64,000 nt of DNA from Opitutales bacterium (GTDB lineage Bacteria; Verrucomicrobiota; Verrucomicrobiia; Opitutales; Coraliomargaritaceae), in NCBI GenBank assembly GCA_018607135.1, contig JABBCA010000042.1, positions 1 through 64,000 of the forward strand, read 5' to 3'. Of this stretch, positions 20,484 to 29,936 are shown piece after piece. The translations under genes were made by a program, and so were the position numbers. Positions within the stretch are counted from its first letter, which is position 1. Each line of letters opens with the position of its first letter. The notes beneath the pieces were generated by a model. It did no database searches and was not told the DNA's origin. It was given only the letters and a program-made list of their open reading frames with translations.

Positions 20484-22358
20484 ATGAAACTCGATACTCT
20501 GTTCCTCTGCCTCGTTACCATCATGATAACTTCGGGGTGTGCATCTATTGATCAACAATCGACGGATATGCCCGACGCCCTTTCGACGTCATCAGTTGTG
20601 CAGATTAAAAAAGAATCCATAGAGGAGTATCAGCAGCGAATGCAGTGGTTTGTCGATGCGCCTTATGGTATGTTCATCCACTTCGGCTTATATTCAATAC
20701 TTGGTGGTGAGTGGAAGGGAGAGCGAACTTGGGTCTATGCCGAGTGGATTCAAGCTGGGCTGAACATACCGAGCGATGACTATTCCGAACTCATTCACGA
20801 GTTCAACCCCACTGGATTCGATGCTGAAAAAATCGTCCGAGCCGCCCGCGACGCGGGGATGGTTTATCTGGTCGTTACCGCGAAGCATCACGAAGGTTTT
20901 TGCCTATGGGATAGCCAATACACCGAGTTCGACGTAGCGAGCTCGCCCTTCGCTGGGCGTGATATCCTAGCCGAGTTGAAGCAGGCCTGTGACATGTATG
21001 GAATCAAGTTTGGACTGTATTACAGCATTATTGATTGGAACCACCCGACGCAGGAGCCAGACATGTTCGCGCGTAGAGACCGGTTTCGCTGGAAGCATAT
21101 TGAATTGGTTAAAGGACGTGAACAGGAATACTTCGACTATCAAACTAACCAAGTGCTTGAACTGATCGAAAAATACGAGCCAACGCTTCTTTGGTTCGAC
21201 GGCGACTGGGCGGATTGGTGGACTCTTGAAGAGGGGGTTAAACTCTATAATGCTATCCGCGAGAGTGACCCTGAAATTATCGTTAATAACCGTGTCGCTA
21301 AGCGAGATGTCTTTGAACTCGACTACGTCACGCAGGAGCAGCGTCACTTCGAAGAGGCCTTTCCTAAGTATTGGGAGGGCTGCTACACCATGAACAGCTC
21401 GTGGGGTTATAAATACGACGACGACAAATGGAAAGATGCCGAGACGGTTTATCATAAGCTCAAGGACATTAATGAAAAAGGCGGCAGTTTGCTGCTTAAT
21501 GTGGGTCCAGATGGTAGTGGAGTGGTTCAGCCTGAAGCTTACTCGATATTGCGGGAGACTGCGCAGCTGTTGAAGGTGAACCCGATACAAAAATCGATCC
21601 CGCAAGTAGCCAAGGTTCCGGGCATAAAGGATCACGCCGCTCGGATCATCTGGGAGCGAATAGTCCCGAGTAGCCTTCGGGAAAAGGACGCCTTCACTTA
21701 CGTCGAAAACAATCCAGAGCTTCCAAACGTGTTTATCTATGGAGATTCCATTTCCATTGGCTATACCCCCGAAGTCAGGCGATTATTGGAAGGAGAAGCT
21801 AACGTTTATCGTATCCACGATAATGGTGAGCACTCGAGCAGTGTGATTCCGAAGCTACAGGACTTACGCACGGCCATGCGCGACCCCTTATTGGATGCGC
21901 CGTGGACCTTTGATTGGGATGTCATTCATCTCAATGTGGGTCTGCATGACCTCACCTATTACGTTCCTAGAGACCTCACGGATCGCTATACCAAACGCAA
22001 GCGCGACAAAGTCAACGGACAGCAACAAATTTCGATTCAGGAATATCGAGAAAATCTGAAAAGTATCATCGCTTACTTAAGCGAGCTCGCTCCAGACGCG
22101 AAAATTATCTTCGCTTTGACGACTCCAGTTCCCGAGGGTGATCCTGGGCGGATCGCTGGCACTGCCGCCCACTACAATGAAGCGGCAAGGGAAGTGTTGG
22201 CAAACTATCCTGATGTCCAGATCAACGACCTCTACTCCCTCATCGAGCCCAAGCATTCCATGTATTGGTCGAAGCCCGGTAACGTTCATTTCAACAAGCT
22301 AGGATCTACGCTTTTGGGAGCTCAAGTCGCTGAAACGATATCTAAGGCATTACAATAA
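20484..22358 (+). CDS. GH29 alpha-L-fucosidase fused to C-terminal SGNH/GDSL hydrolase domain, lipoprotein
   Basis: Lipobox MITSGCAS; GH29 motifs (MFIHFGLYSILGGEW, VTAKHHEGFCLWDS, LLWFDGDW, SLLLNVGPDGSG), then NVFIYGDSISIGY, HLNVGLHDLTYY, PGNVHFNKLG. Confidence 0.9.
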   Translation: MKLDTLFLCLVTIMITSGCASIDQQSTDMPDALSTSSVVQIKKESIEEYQQRMQWFVDAPYGMFIHFGLYSILGGEWKGERTWVYAEWIQAGLNIPSDDYSELIHEFNPTGFDAEKIVRAARDAGMVYLVVTAKHHEGFCLWDSQYTEFDVASSPFAGRDILAELKQACDMYGIKFGLYYSIIDWNHPTQEPDMFARRDRFRWKHIELVKGREQEYFDYQTNQVLELIEKYEPTLLWFDGDWADWWTLEEGVKLYNAIRESDPEIIVNNRVAKRDVFELDYVTQEQRHFEEAFPKYWEGCYTMNSSWGYKYDDDKWKDAETVYHKLKDINEKGGSLLLNVGPDGSGVVQPEAYSILRETAQLLKVNPIQKSIPQVAKVPGIKDHAARIIWERIVPSSLREKDAFTYVENNPELPNVFIYGDSISIGYTPEVRRLLEGEANVYRIHDNGEHSSSVIPKLQDLRTAMRDPLLDAPWTFDWDVIHLNVGLHDLTYYVPRDLTDRYTKRKRDKVNGQQQISIQEYRENLKSIIAYLSELAPDAKIIFALTTPVPEGDPGRIAGTAAHYNEAAREVLANYPDVQINDLYSLIEPKHSMYWSKPGNVHFNKLGSTLLGAQVAETISKALQ

Positions 22359-22415
22359 TCATAGAGGCTCTAGGTTTGATGGGTCGCTATAGTTCGAACT
22401 TTAACTTTTCATCGT

Positions 22416-24416
22416 GTGAATGATTATTTTGGAATGCTAAATGTGGATATAATTAAAGCCTCATTGCTTCTTAGTTTATTAGCGTTTTCGCTAATCCTTT
22501 TGAGTGCTTGCTCGTCCACTGTCAGGGTGGAAGATGCTGCTCTAGCTGAGGAATCGCTAACGGTATCTTCCGATTTGGTTTCCAGTCAACCAGTGATTCC
22601 GCCAAAGCCGCGCTTACAGACTGATCTGAGTGTGGGTAGCCCAGATCTGAAATGGTGGCGTGAGAGTATGAAGCGCCGTGATGAGCGGATTAATTGGTGG
22701 CAGGACGCTCGCTTCGGTTGTTTCATTCACTGGAATGCTTCCTCTCTTTTAGCTGGAGAGTGGAAGGGGGAGGTCTATATGGGCTACGCCGAGCATATCC
22801 AGCGGATGGCTCAAATCACGCAAAAGGAATACTCGGAAGAGGCTATTTCCAAGTTCAACCCAACTGAGTTTGATGCGGAAGTGTGGGCACGGGTGATTAA
22901 GGACGCGGGCATGCACTATGTAGTCATCACCGCAAAACATCATGATGGCTTCGCGATGTGGGATACGGAGGTGAGTGAGTATAATATTGTCGATGCCACT
23001 CCATTTGGGCGGGATCCGATTGCAGAATTGAAAGCCGCTTGCGACAAGTATGGACTCTATTTTGGAGTCTACTATTCGCATGCCTTCGACTGGGGAGAGC
23101 CCAACGGAGTCGGTAACGATTGGGAATGGCACAACCCGGGCGGTAATCGAGGGTTATTTGGGGGGCTTCATTGGTTCGACGAGCATCCTGAATTAGTGCC
23201 GAAATATCGTCAGTATTTGGAGGAGAAATCGATTCCTCAGGTGGTTGAATTGATTCAAAAATATGACCCGGATCTCATCTGGTTTGATACCGCCTCCAAA
23301 ATGCCGCTGGAGGAAACCCTTCGGGTGCTGAAAGTAGTCCGTGAAACCAAGCCAGATATTGTCGTGAACAGCCGTGTGACTTTTCAAGGCACAGTCGATT
23401 TTCGTGATAATCATTTCGGCGATTATCTAAGCACGGGAGATCGGGCAGTGATCTTTCGTCCTGTTAACGAGCCATGGGAGACTTGCCCGACAACCAATGA
23501 ATCCTACGGCTACCACCAGCACGATAAGAGTCATAAAACTCCTGATTATTTAATTAAAGTGTTAGCCAGAGCAGTCGCGAAGGGGGGTAATATTCTTTTA
23601 AATATGGGGCCGATGGGCAATGGGCAGATCGATCCTGCTGATGTTAAAATTTTCGAAGGTATTGGTCGATGGATGGATGTAAACGGAGTCAGTATCATTG
23701 ATGCAGGTCGCACTACGCTTACCGTTCAGCCATGGGGTGAATCGACTCTGAGTGGTAACCGATTGTATTTACAGGTCTTTGACTGGCCGAAGGATGGCAT
23801 AATTCGTATCGGTGGTTTGAATACGTCGATCATGCAGGCTTACATGCTCAATGACGCGAGCAAAACGCAACTGGGTCATCGCCGATTGGATAGGCAGACG
23901 GTTGAGTTGACCCTAGGAGGGAGCGAGCCAAGCATAGGACACGCAGTGGTGGTTTTGGACGTAGAAGATGCGACGGATGTCGATGATCATCGTTTAGTGT
24001 CTACCCAAATGGATACCCTGCTTCATGGTTTCGACAGTGAGATGCTGGGCTTAGGATACAATTACGGTGATGGCAAAGTAAACCGTGACTACATTGCTGG
24101 TTGGAATGGCCAGAACCAAAAACTTATTTGGAAAGTCTATCTCCTTAAGCCGGCTGTCTTTGATTTGTCGCTAGAATACGAACGTATTGGCGCGCCAGGT
24201 GATTTTAGAGTCACTGTGGGTGATCAGGTCTTTCAAGCCACGACGAAAGGAGAAGCGAATAAAGCTTGGTTTTCTGATTACACTACGCAGTTGCTTGGGC
24301 GCTTAGAGTTACCGGCGGGTAAGCATATTCTAGAGTTTGCTCCAGTAGGTTCTCCAACGAGAGAACTCCTTCGTTTTCGCGCACTTCACCTCAAGCCGGA
24401 GCACGCTGAACGCTGA
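22416..24416 (+). CDS. Alpha-L-fucosidase (GH29) lipoprotein
   Basis: Lipobox LILLSACSS; ARFGCFIHWNASSLLAGEW, VITAKHHDGFAMWDT, DLIWFDTASK, GNILLNMGPMGNG. Confidence 0.93.
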   Translation: MNDYFGMLNVDIIKASLLLSLLAFSLILLSACSSTVRVEDAALAEESLTVSSDLVSSQPVIPPKPRLQTDLSVGSPDLKWWRESMKRRDERINWWQDARFGCFIHWNASSLLAGEWKGEVYMGYAEHIQRMAQITQKEYSEEAISKFNPTEFDAEVWARVIKDAGMHYVVITAKHHDGFAMWDTEVSEYNIVDATPFGRDPIAELKAACDKYGLYFGVYYSHAFDWGEPNGVGNDWEWHNPGGNRGLFGGLHWFDEHPELVPKYRQYLEEKSIPQVVELIQKYDPDLIWFDTASKMPLEETLRVLKVVRETKPDIVVNSRVTFQGTVDFRDNHFGDYLSTGDRAVIFRPVNEPWETCPTTNESYGYHQHDKSHKTPDYLIKVLARAVAKGGNILLNMGPMGNGQIDPADVKIFEGIGRWMDVNGVSIIDAGRTTLTVQPWGESTLSGNRLYLQVFDWPKDGIIRIGGLNTSIMQAYMLNDASKTQLGHRRLDRQTVELTLGGSEPSIGHAVVVLDVEDATDVDDHRLVSTQMDTLLHGFDSEMLGLGYNYGDGKVNRDYIAGWNGQNQKLIWKVYLLKPAVFDLSLEYERIGAPGDFRVTVGDQVFQATTKGEANKAWFSDYTTQLLGRLELPAGKHILEFAPVGSPTRELLRFRALHLKPEHAER

Positions 24417-24452
24417 TTTGATTCAAATAAAGGCGTTCCCTATACGAAAGAT

Positions 24453-26044
24453 TTAACGACTGCGTCCACTTAGTTTTGCGTCCTCCAGGAGCTCTTTAAG
24501 TTGCTTAACTTTTTCGGGGTAGAGGGCATGTAGATTCTTTGTCTCGCCGGGGTCTTCACAGAGATTGTAAAGTTGTGCTGGTGCATCGGGATCAGAATCT
24601 TCTTGGCGTAGAAAGGCCATTTTTTCTCTGCTGTAGTCGTTACCCCCAGAGCCTTGATGATCTAAATATTTCCAAGACTCTGTGCGTATGGCTAGCTCTA
24701 GCTTTTGAGTTTGATGCAGGATGAACGGGCGAATCGGTGTTCCCTCATCTTCGCCGATAAAAATACTAGAGAAATCGAAACTATCTTCTGCTGCATTCTC
24801 TGGTAACTCATAACCGACGATGCTCGCAAATGTATGCATCAAATCAGTTTGGCAAAAGGCCTGTTTGATTACCCGATTCGTTTTGATTCGGGCAGGCCAT
24901 TGAACTAGAAACGGAACTCGGTGACCACCTTCCCATTGGTCTCTTTTGACCCCGCGCCAGGGGTGGGCACCGTTGTGGCCGAATTGTTTTTGCATATTGT
25001 CTACTGTCTGAACCTCGGGGCCGTTGTCACTGGTCACAATAATCAGGGTGTTCTCAGCGATCCCCAACTGCTCGACAGCTTCGACAATTTTGCCGACAGT
25101 ATAATCAAATTGAAATATAAAGTCTCCGTGGGGACCCGCTTCGGTTTTGCCCTTCATTGATTTTGAAGGTAAGGAAGGTAAATGGACCGCCTGAGCCGAA
25201 TGAAATAGAAAGAAGGGTTGATTGGGATGAACCATAACTTGATTTTCTAGGAAGGCTAAACTTTTTTCTAAAAAGACCATGTCGACTTCTTCGAAGTCAA
25301 AATCGGGAGCGGCGAGGCCTGCTCGGAAATCCCGAGACCATGGATGCTGAGGCCAGTCCTCACGCACTCGGACACTCTCAGGGAGTGTTTGAACGCGGTC
25401 TCCATCAATGTATGTGTAGAGCCAATCCGTCGTGGGGCAGGAAACAGTCCCAAAAAATGGTCAAAGCCATGATCGAGTGGGCCATCCGCTATGGGGCGCG
25501 AAAGATCGGTATGCTCAATTAAGGGAATTCCGCGCTCATCGCAGGTTTCGTAGACAGGTCTGCCATCGTGATCGAGGAAAGTCATGCCGATATGCCATTT
25601 ACCCATCAATGCGGTGCGATAACCGACTTGCTGTAACATCTCAGGCAGTGTTAAGCGTTCATTCTTAATTAGGCAGGGGCCTTCAACACCAGTAAAGACA
25701 CCACGGAAATTGAGACGAAACGGCATGCGTCCGGTCATCACTGCATAGCGTGAGGGGGTGCAGACGGTGGCCGCGCTGTGGGCGTCTGTGAATTTTAAGC
25801 CTTCAGCAGCGAGACGATCCATGTGTGGAGTCGTCACCTTGGAGTCTGGGTTGTAGCTGCTGACGTCTCCATATCCCAGATCATCGGCGTAAATGAGAAT
25901 AATATTTGGATGATTCGTAGCGGAGACGACGGCTAGTAATCCAAAAAAGAATAGGTGAATATAATAGAAGTGTTTCATCATGATTGAGGGTTCATAGATT
26001 TTAGTTGGGCACATCCTTCGAGAGGGAACTCCAAAACGCGGCAC
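24453..26044 (-). pseudogene. Sulfatase split by a single-nucleotide frameshift (N-terminal part within 25268-26044, C-terminal part 24453-25367 and upstream)
   Basis: N-terminal piece has [30 protein letters not shown]. Restoring one base in the A6 tract at 25452-25457 (plus strand) rejoins ...FDHFFGTVSCPTTDWLYTYIDGDRVQTLPESVRVREDWPQHPWSRDF... Confidence 0.85.
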
Positions 26045-26053
26045 GTATGTGGC

Positions 26054-28522
26054 TTACTCTGATAAGGTCACGCTGTAAGTTTCGCCAAGTTTGGTAGCGA
26101 AACGAATTAGACCATTTTCGCCGGTAGTGATGGCTACTGGTTGGCCATCGCTATCGGTGACGGTAGCTCCTTCTAGACCTTGATAGCGAAGTGTGCATTG
26201 CTTGCCCGCCCGAGAGGTAATTGCTAGTTGGGTGGCCGCGCCGCCTTTCCATTCCACTGCGACGGTGAAATTACCACGGGCGACAAGTCCTTCATAGCTG
26301 CCTTCGTCCCATGCCTTCGGTAGGGCCGAGAGGATATCGATGAAGCCCTCATGACTTTGCAAAAGCATCTCGACGACACCCGCAAGGCTTCCGAAAGTTC
26401 CATCCACTTGGAAGGGCGGTTGCCAAGTGAGTAGGTTCGGGAAGGTGCGCTCGGCCAATATTTTTTGGTAAGCTTCAAGTGCCTTTTCGGCTTCGCCGAG
26501 TCGAGCACGGGTGTTCATGTGATGCGCGATCGCCCAGTTTCGGGTCTCTATGCCGCGAAGGTCGAGGGTCTTGCTCGCTGCAGCCTGCCACTCCGGATGC
26601 TTGGAATCGATCATTGTGCCAGGATATAGAGCGCAGAGGTGGGAGATGTGGCGGTGATTGGGTAGACCGAAAGTTGCATAGGTCGTTTCCTCGCGAAACT
26701 CTTTAATCTGGCCAGAATCTCCAACTAGAATGGGGTCGAGAAGATTGATTTCCCGGCGCATGGTATCTAGGAAAGGCTCATCCTTGATTCCTAGGGCCTC
26801 GGCTCCTTCAAGTGCATCTTTATAGCTTTCCCAGACGGCTGCTTGGTCGAAGGTCGTGCCTTTGGTGATGTAGTAGCCCCGCTTGGCTTCTTTCGCCCAG
26901 GGGAACTGTTTCATAGTTTCGCGTTGCGCTTCGGACTGAACCCGAATCTCTGGAGAGGCGGAAGGATAGACTAGCAAGGTGCCGTCTTCCTGCTCTTGGA
27001 GTGCTTTTGAATAAAAGCGGCTGATGCCAAGCATTGCTGGGTAGCCGACCTCTCTTAGGTATTCTTTATCCTGAGTGAAACGGTAGTAATCCATGATCAG
27101 TTTAGCCACAAGGCCACCAGTGCCAGGGCCAGAGTGAACCCTGCCCGCAGCAGGAATATAGTAAGGGTTGGCACCCGAGCCGATAATCCAGCCGTTGCCA
27201 CTGGGTTCCTTGGATACGCGATCCGGGCTGAATTCTTGAACATATTCGGTGGCGTATTTTTCCGCCTGTGGGCGGTATGCTTGATAGTAATCAATGTAGG
27301 CTTCGAAGGTCTCGGCAAGGTTGGCACTCATCGCGCCCCAGTAATTCATCTGGACGTTAATATTGTGCCAGTAACCACCAGACCAAGGAGCATAAATATA
27401 TTGATTCCAAGTTCCTTGAAGGTTGGCAGGTAGAGAGTCTTCGCGCGAGCTGGCGATGAGCAGGTAGCGGGCGAAGTGAAACATCAGTTCTTCCAGATAG
27501 GGGTCTTTATCGCCGTGCTTGTAGGCATCGACGAGCAAGCGGGTGGGTTGCTTTGAAACCTGAGTGCCGAGGTCTAAGGTGACACGGTTAAACAGCTCGT
27601 GGTAGTCGGCGAGGTGATTCGCTTTTAATTTCGAGTAGCTCATAGACTCAAGAGCTGCCATGTGGGCTGTCACCTTTTCGTGCGGATCCGAATTGCCAGT
27701 AAGCTTCTTCTCTGGCGGGTTCATGAACACGGAGGGTTTCAATTCGTAGTTCGAGTCAACTGCTAGGATGATCGTGGCAGCATCGGCACTCTCTACTTGA
27801 ATGAACGGGCTTAAGGGCTTGTCCATTCCCGAGGTTAAACTGCCACCCTCTAGAGACACCTTAACTTGCCCTTCCATCGTAACGTTGAAGAAATCATGAT
27901 GAGCGCGGAGAGTTGCAGTGTCGCCTTGAACTAGGGCGCTGCCGGTTCGTCCATCATTCGCATAGTGCATCCGGCCAAGGTGATCGATTTCGGGCATAAG
28001 TTTAAAACTCAGCATACCCGGTTGATCGGCGGTCAAGCGGATGACGACCACGTTGTCAGGATGACTCACGAAATACTCACGGGTGTAGGTGACGCCACCA
28101 TGTTTATAGGTCACGTGTTTGATGGCATCGTTTAGGTTCAGCGAACGGCGGTAGTCACTCACGTCGGAGTGATCGAAGTCGATATAGAGCTCGGCAAAAC
28201 TCGTCAGGCCACCAAATTGGTAGACCCCTTCGTTGTGGAAATCCTTATGCGTGATTTGCACGCGCTCGGTTGTGGTGCGGCCGAAAATGTTGGCGCCCAT
28301 ATGGCCGTTGCCAAGCGGATAGGACCAACGCTCCCAATGCTCATCGTAATTGCTACCGCGCATGACAGTCATCCCGCCGATGTCGCCATAATTCGGTGCC
28401 TGTTGCGGCTCCCATACCTCGTAGGTTTTGCTGGCTGCTGACGTGTTATGAGCGAGCGTAATCAGGAGGGAGCCTGCGGCAAAAGTGGCGATGTGGCGGC
28501 GTATCATAGGGCGGGTATTCAT
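26054..28522 (-). CDS. GH95-like alpha-L-fucosidase
   Basis: Signal peptide; WSYPLGNGHMGANIFGRTTTERVQITHKDFH; LPANLQGTWNQYIYAPWSGGYWHNINVQMNYWGA; WQPPFQVDGTFGSLAGVVEMLLQSHEG. Confidence 0.9.
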   Translation of the reverse strand: MNTRPMIRRHIATFAAGSLLITLAHNTSAASKTYEVWEPQQAPNYGDIGGMTVMRGSNYDEHWERWSYPLGNGHMGANIFGRTTTERVQITHKDFHNEGVYQFGGLTSFAELYIDFDHSDVSDYRRSLNLNDAIKHVTYKHGGVTYTREYFVSHPDNVVVIRLTADQPGMLSFKLMPEIDHLGRMHYANDGRTGSALVQGDTATLRAHHDFFNVTMEGQVKVSLEGGSLTSGMDKPLSPFIQVESADAATIILAVDSNYELKPSVFMNPPEKKLTGNSDPHEKVTAHMAALESMSYSKLKANHLADYHELFNRVTLDLGTQVSKQPTRLLVDAYKHGDKDPYLEELMFHFARYLLIASSREDSLPANLQGTWNQYIYAPWSGGYWHNINVQMNYWGAMSANLAETFEAYIDYYQAYRPQAEKYATEYVQEFSPDRVSKEPSGNGWIIGSGANPYYIPAAGRVHSGPGTGGLVAKLIMDYYRFTQDKEYLREVGYPAMLGISRFYSKALQEQEDGTLLVYPSASPEIRVQSEAQRETMKQFPWAKEAKRGYYITKGTTFDQAAVWESYKDALEGAEALGIKDEPFLDTMRREINLLDPILVGDSGQIKEFREETTYATFGLPNHRHISHLCALYPGTMIDSKHPEWQAAASKTLDLRGIETRNWAIAHHMNTRARLGEAEKALEAYQKILAERTFPNLLTWQPPFQVDGTFGSLAGVVEMLLQSHEGFIDILSALPKAWDEGSYEGLVARGNFTVAVEWKGGAATQLAITSRAGKQCTLRYQGLEGATVTDSDGQPVAITTGENGLIRFATKLGETYSVTLSE

Positions 28523-28538
28523 AGTTCTGTTTTAAAGG

Positions 28539-29188
28539 TTATTGAGACCAGTGGCGATCAATGATGAGCTGTATTTCTGGATATGCTGTATCGGTCTCAT
28601 CCAGATCTGCGCGAAGCGCTAGAAGCTGTAACTTCATTTCAACAATGATTGCTTTATAGTTAGGATCTCCGTAACGATTGTTCATTTCTTGAGGATCCGT
28701 TTTGAGATCATAAAACTCCCAGGCAGCTGGTGTCTGTGGGGTCGGTGGCCTTCCCGAGTTGTTGAAGTCGAGCCCGTAGAAGAAGATCAGCTTGTAGCGC
28801 TCACTGCGAACACCGAAGTGAGCTGGAACTTCCAAATTGTGCGCCAGATGCATCCAGTAGCGGTAGTAGGTAAACTTGAGCCAGTCGTCAGGCTTTGGGG
28901 CGTCGCTGAGCGCTGTTGCAAAGCTTTTACCCTGCATATATTCTGGTCTGCTTGCTCCGGCTATTTCGAGGAGAGTGGGTGCAAAGTCGGTGTTGTTAAT
29001 GAGCCAGTCGTTTGTCTGCTGAGCCTGCCCTGACTCTGTCGAAGGGCAGGCGGTGATCCCATTCGGCCAGTGCATGATGAGCGGCATCCGAAAGGCTTCT
29101 TCATACATCCAGCGTTTATCCATCAGATTGTGCTCACCTAGAAAATAGCCTTGGTCGCCCGTGTAAACGATCAAGGTAGTGTCGAGTA
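28539..29188 (-). pseudogene. C-terminal half of a sulfatase, truncated at 29188/29189
   Basis: LLDTTLIVYTGDQGYFLGEHNLMDKRWMYEEAFRMPLIMHWPNG... is a sulfatase C-terminal half with no CxPxR half. The ORF N-terminus (29189-29321) is antisense of the adjoining repeat, matching antisense ORF 12036-12239. Confidence 0.88.
29023..29051. repeat. REP-like short palindrome inside the sulfatase remnant
   Basis: GCCTGCCCT-GACTCTGTCGA-AGGGCAGGC: 9 bp perfect arms, 11 nt loop. Confidence 0.6.
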
Positions 29189-29470
29189 GGTCAATGGTGA
29201 TGGCGATACGACTGCTAATAGTGCTGAGGCAACCGCGATGGCACTTAGCTTGAGTCCAGTCTTCGTGAACGATCCCAGTGAACTGCCCAACGCCGTAGTG
29301 GGGCAGATCTACGGAGCACATTTGAGCGGACTCGTCATCGGTGGTAGTACCTCTGATCTCAGTTATTCACTACTCAGTGGCCCTAGCTGGCTAACTGAGA
29401 CGGTCGATGGCCACTTAAGCGGACAACCAGCAGTGAGTGATCTCGGCATCAATCAATGGGTCGTCGAAGT
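29189..29470. repeat. 282 bp perfect direct repeat, copy 2
   Basis: Identical to 12107-12388. Homology continues to about 29936 with scattered differences; it stops abruptly on the left at 29189. Confidence 0.9.
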
Positions 29471-29936
29471 GAGCAACAGCTCCGGCTCTAGCGATCAGGC
29501 CAGCTTGCAAATTGTAGTCAGCCAGCCAGCCGACGTCGACGTTGATACCATCCAAGATAGTTGGGAGCTTCTGAACTTTGGTGCGATCAACTATTCCGAC
29601 GGCACGCTGGATAGCGATGGCGATGGAGTGCTCGACTTTTTTGAATATCTTTTTGGCTCGATTCCTACCGATGCGTCCAGTCGTGGCTCACAGCTTCTCG
29701 TCGCATTGAGCGTAGAAGGTTCAGGTCTGGTCTTTAAATGGGCGGTGAAGTCAGGCTTTGTGATTGGTGTTGACTATGGAGTTGAGGTCTCAGCCGACCT
29801 GAGTGGCTCTTGGAGTCCGCTTCCAGAGATGCATTATTCGCTCGAAGCGATAACTTTTAACGGTCAAACTGAAGTTGAATTAAGCCTCACTCATGACTAT
29901 GGTTCCAACGTTTTCATTAAACTTACACGTCTGTAG
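29189..29936 (+). pseudogene. Orphan C-terminal fragment of the 8670-12854 modular protein (duplicate)
   Basis: Encodes NGDGDTTANSAEATAMALSLSPVFVNDPSELPNAVVGQ...LDFFEYLFGSIPTDASSRGSQLL...HDYGSNVFIKLTRL; no N-terminal domains, no signal peptide. Confidence 0.85.

Noticed and set aside
29189-29321. N-terminal ~44 aa of ORF 28539-29321
   Set aside because: Antisense of the duplicated modular-protein segment; not part of a sulfatase.
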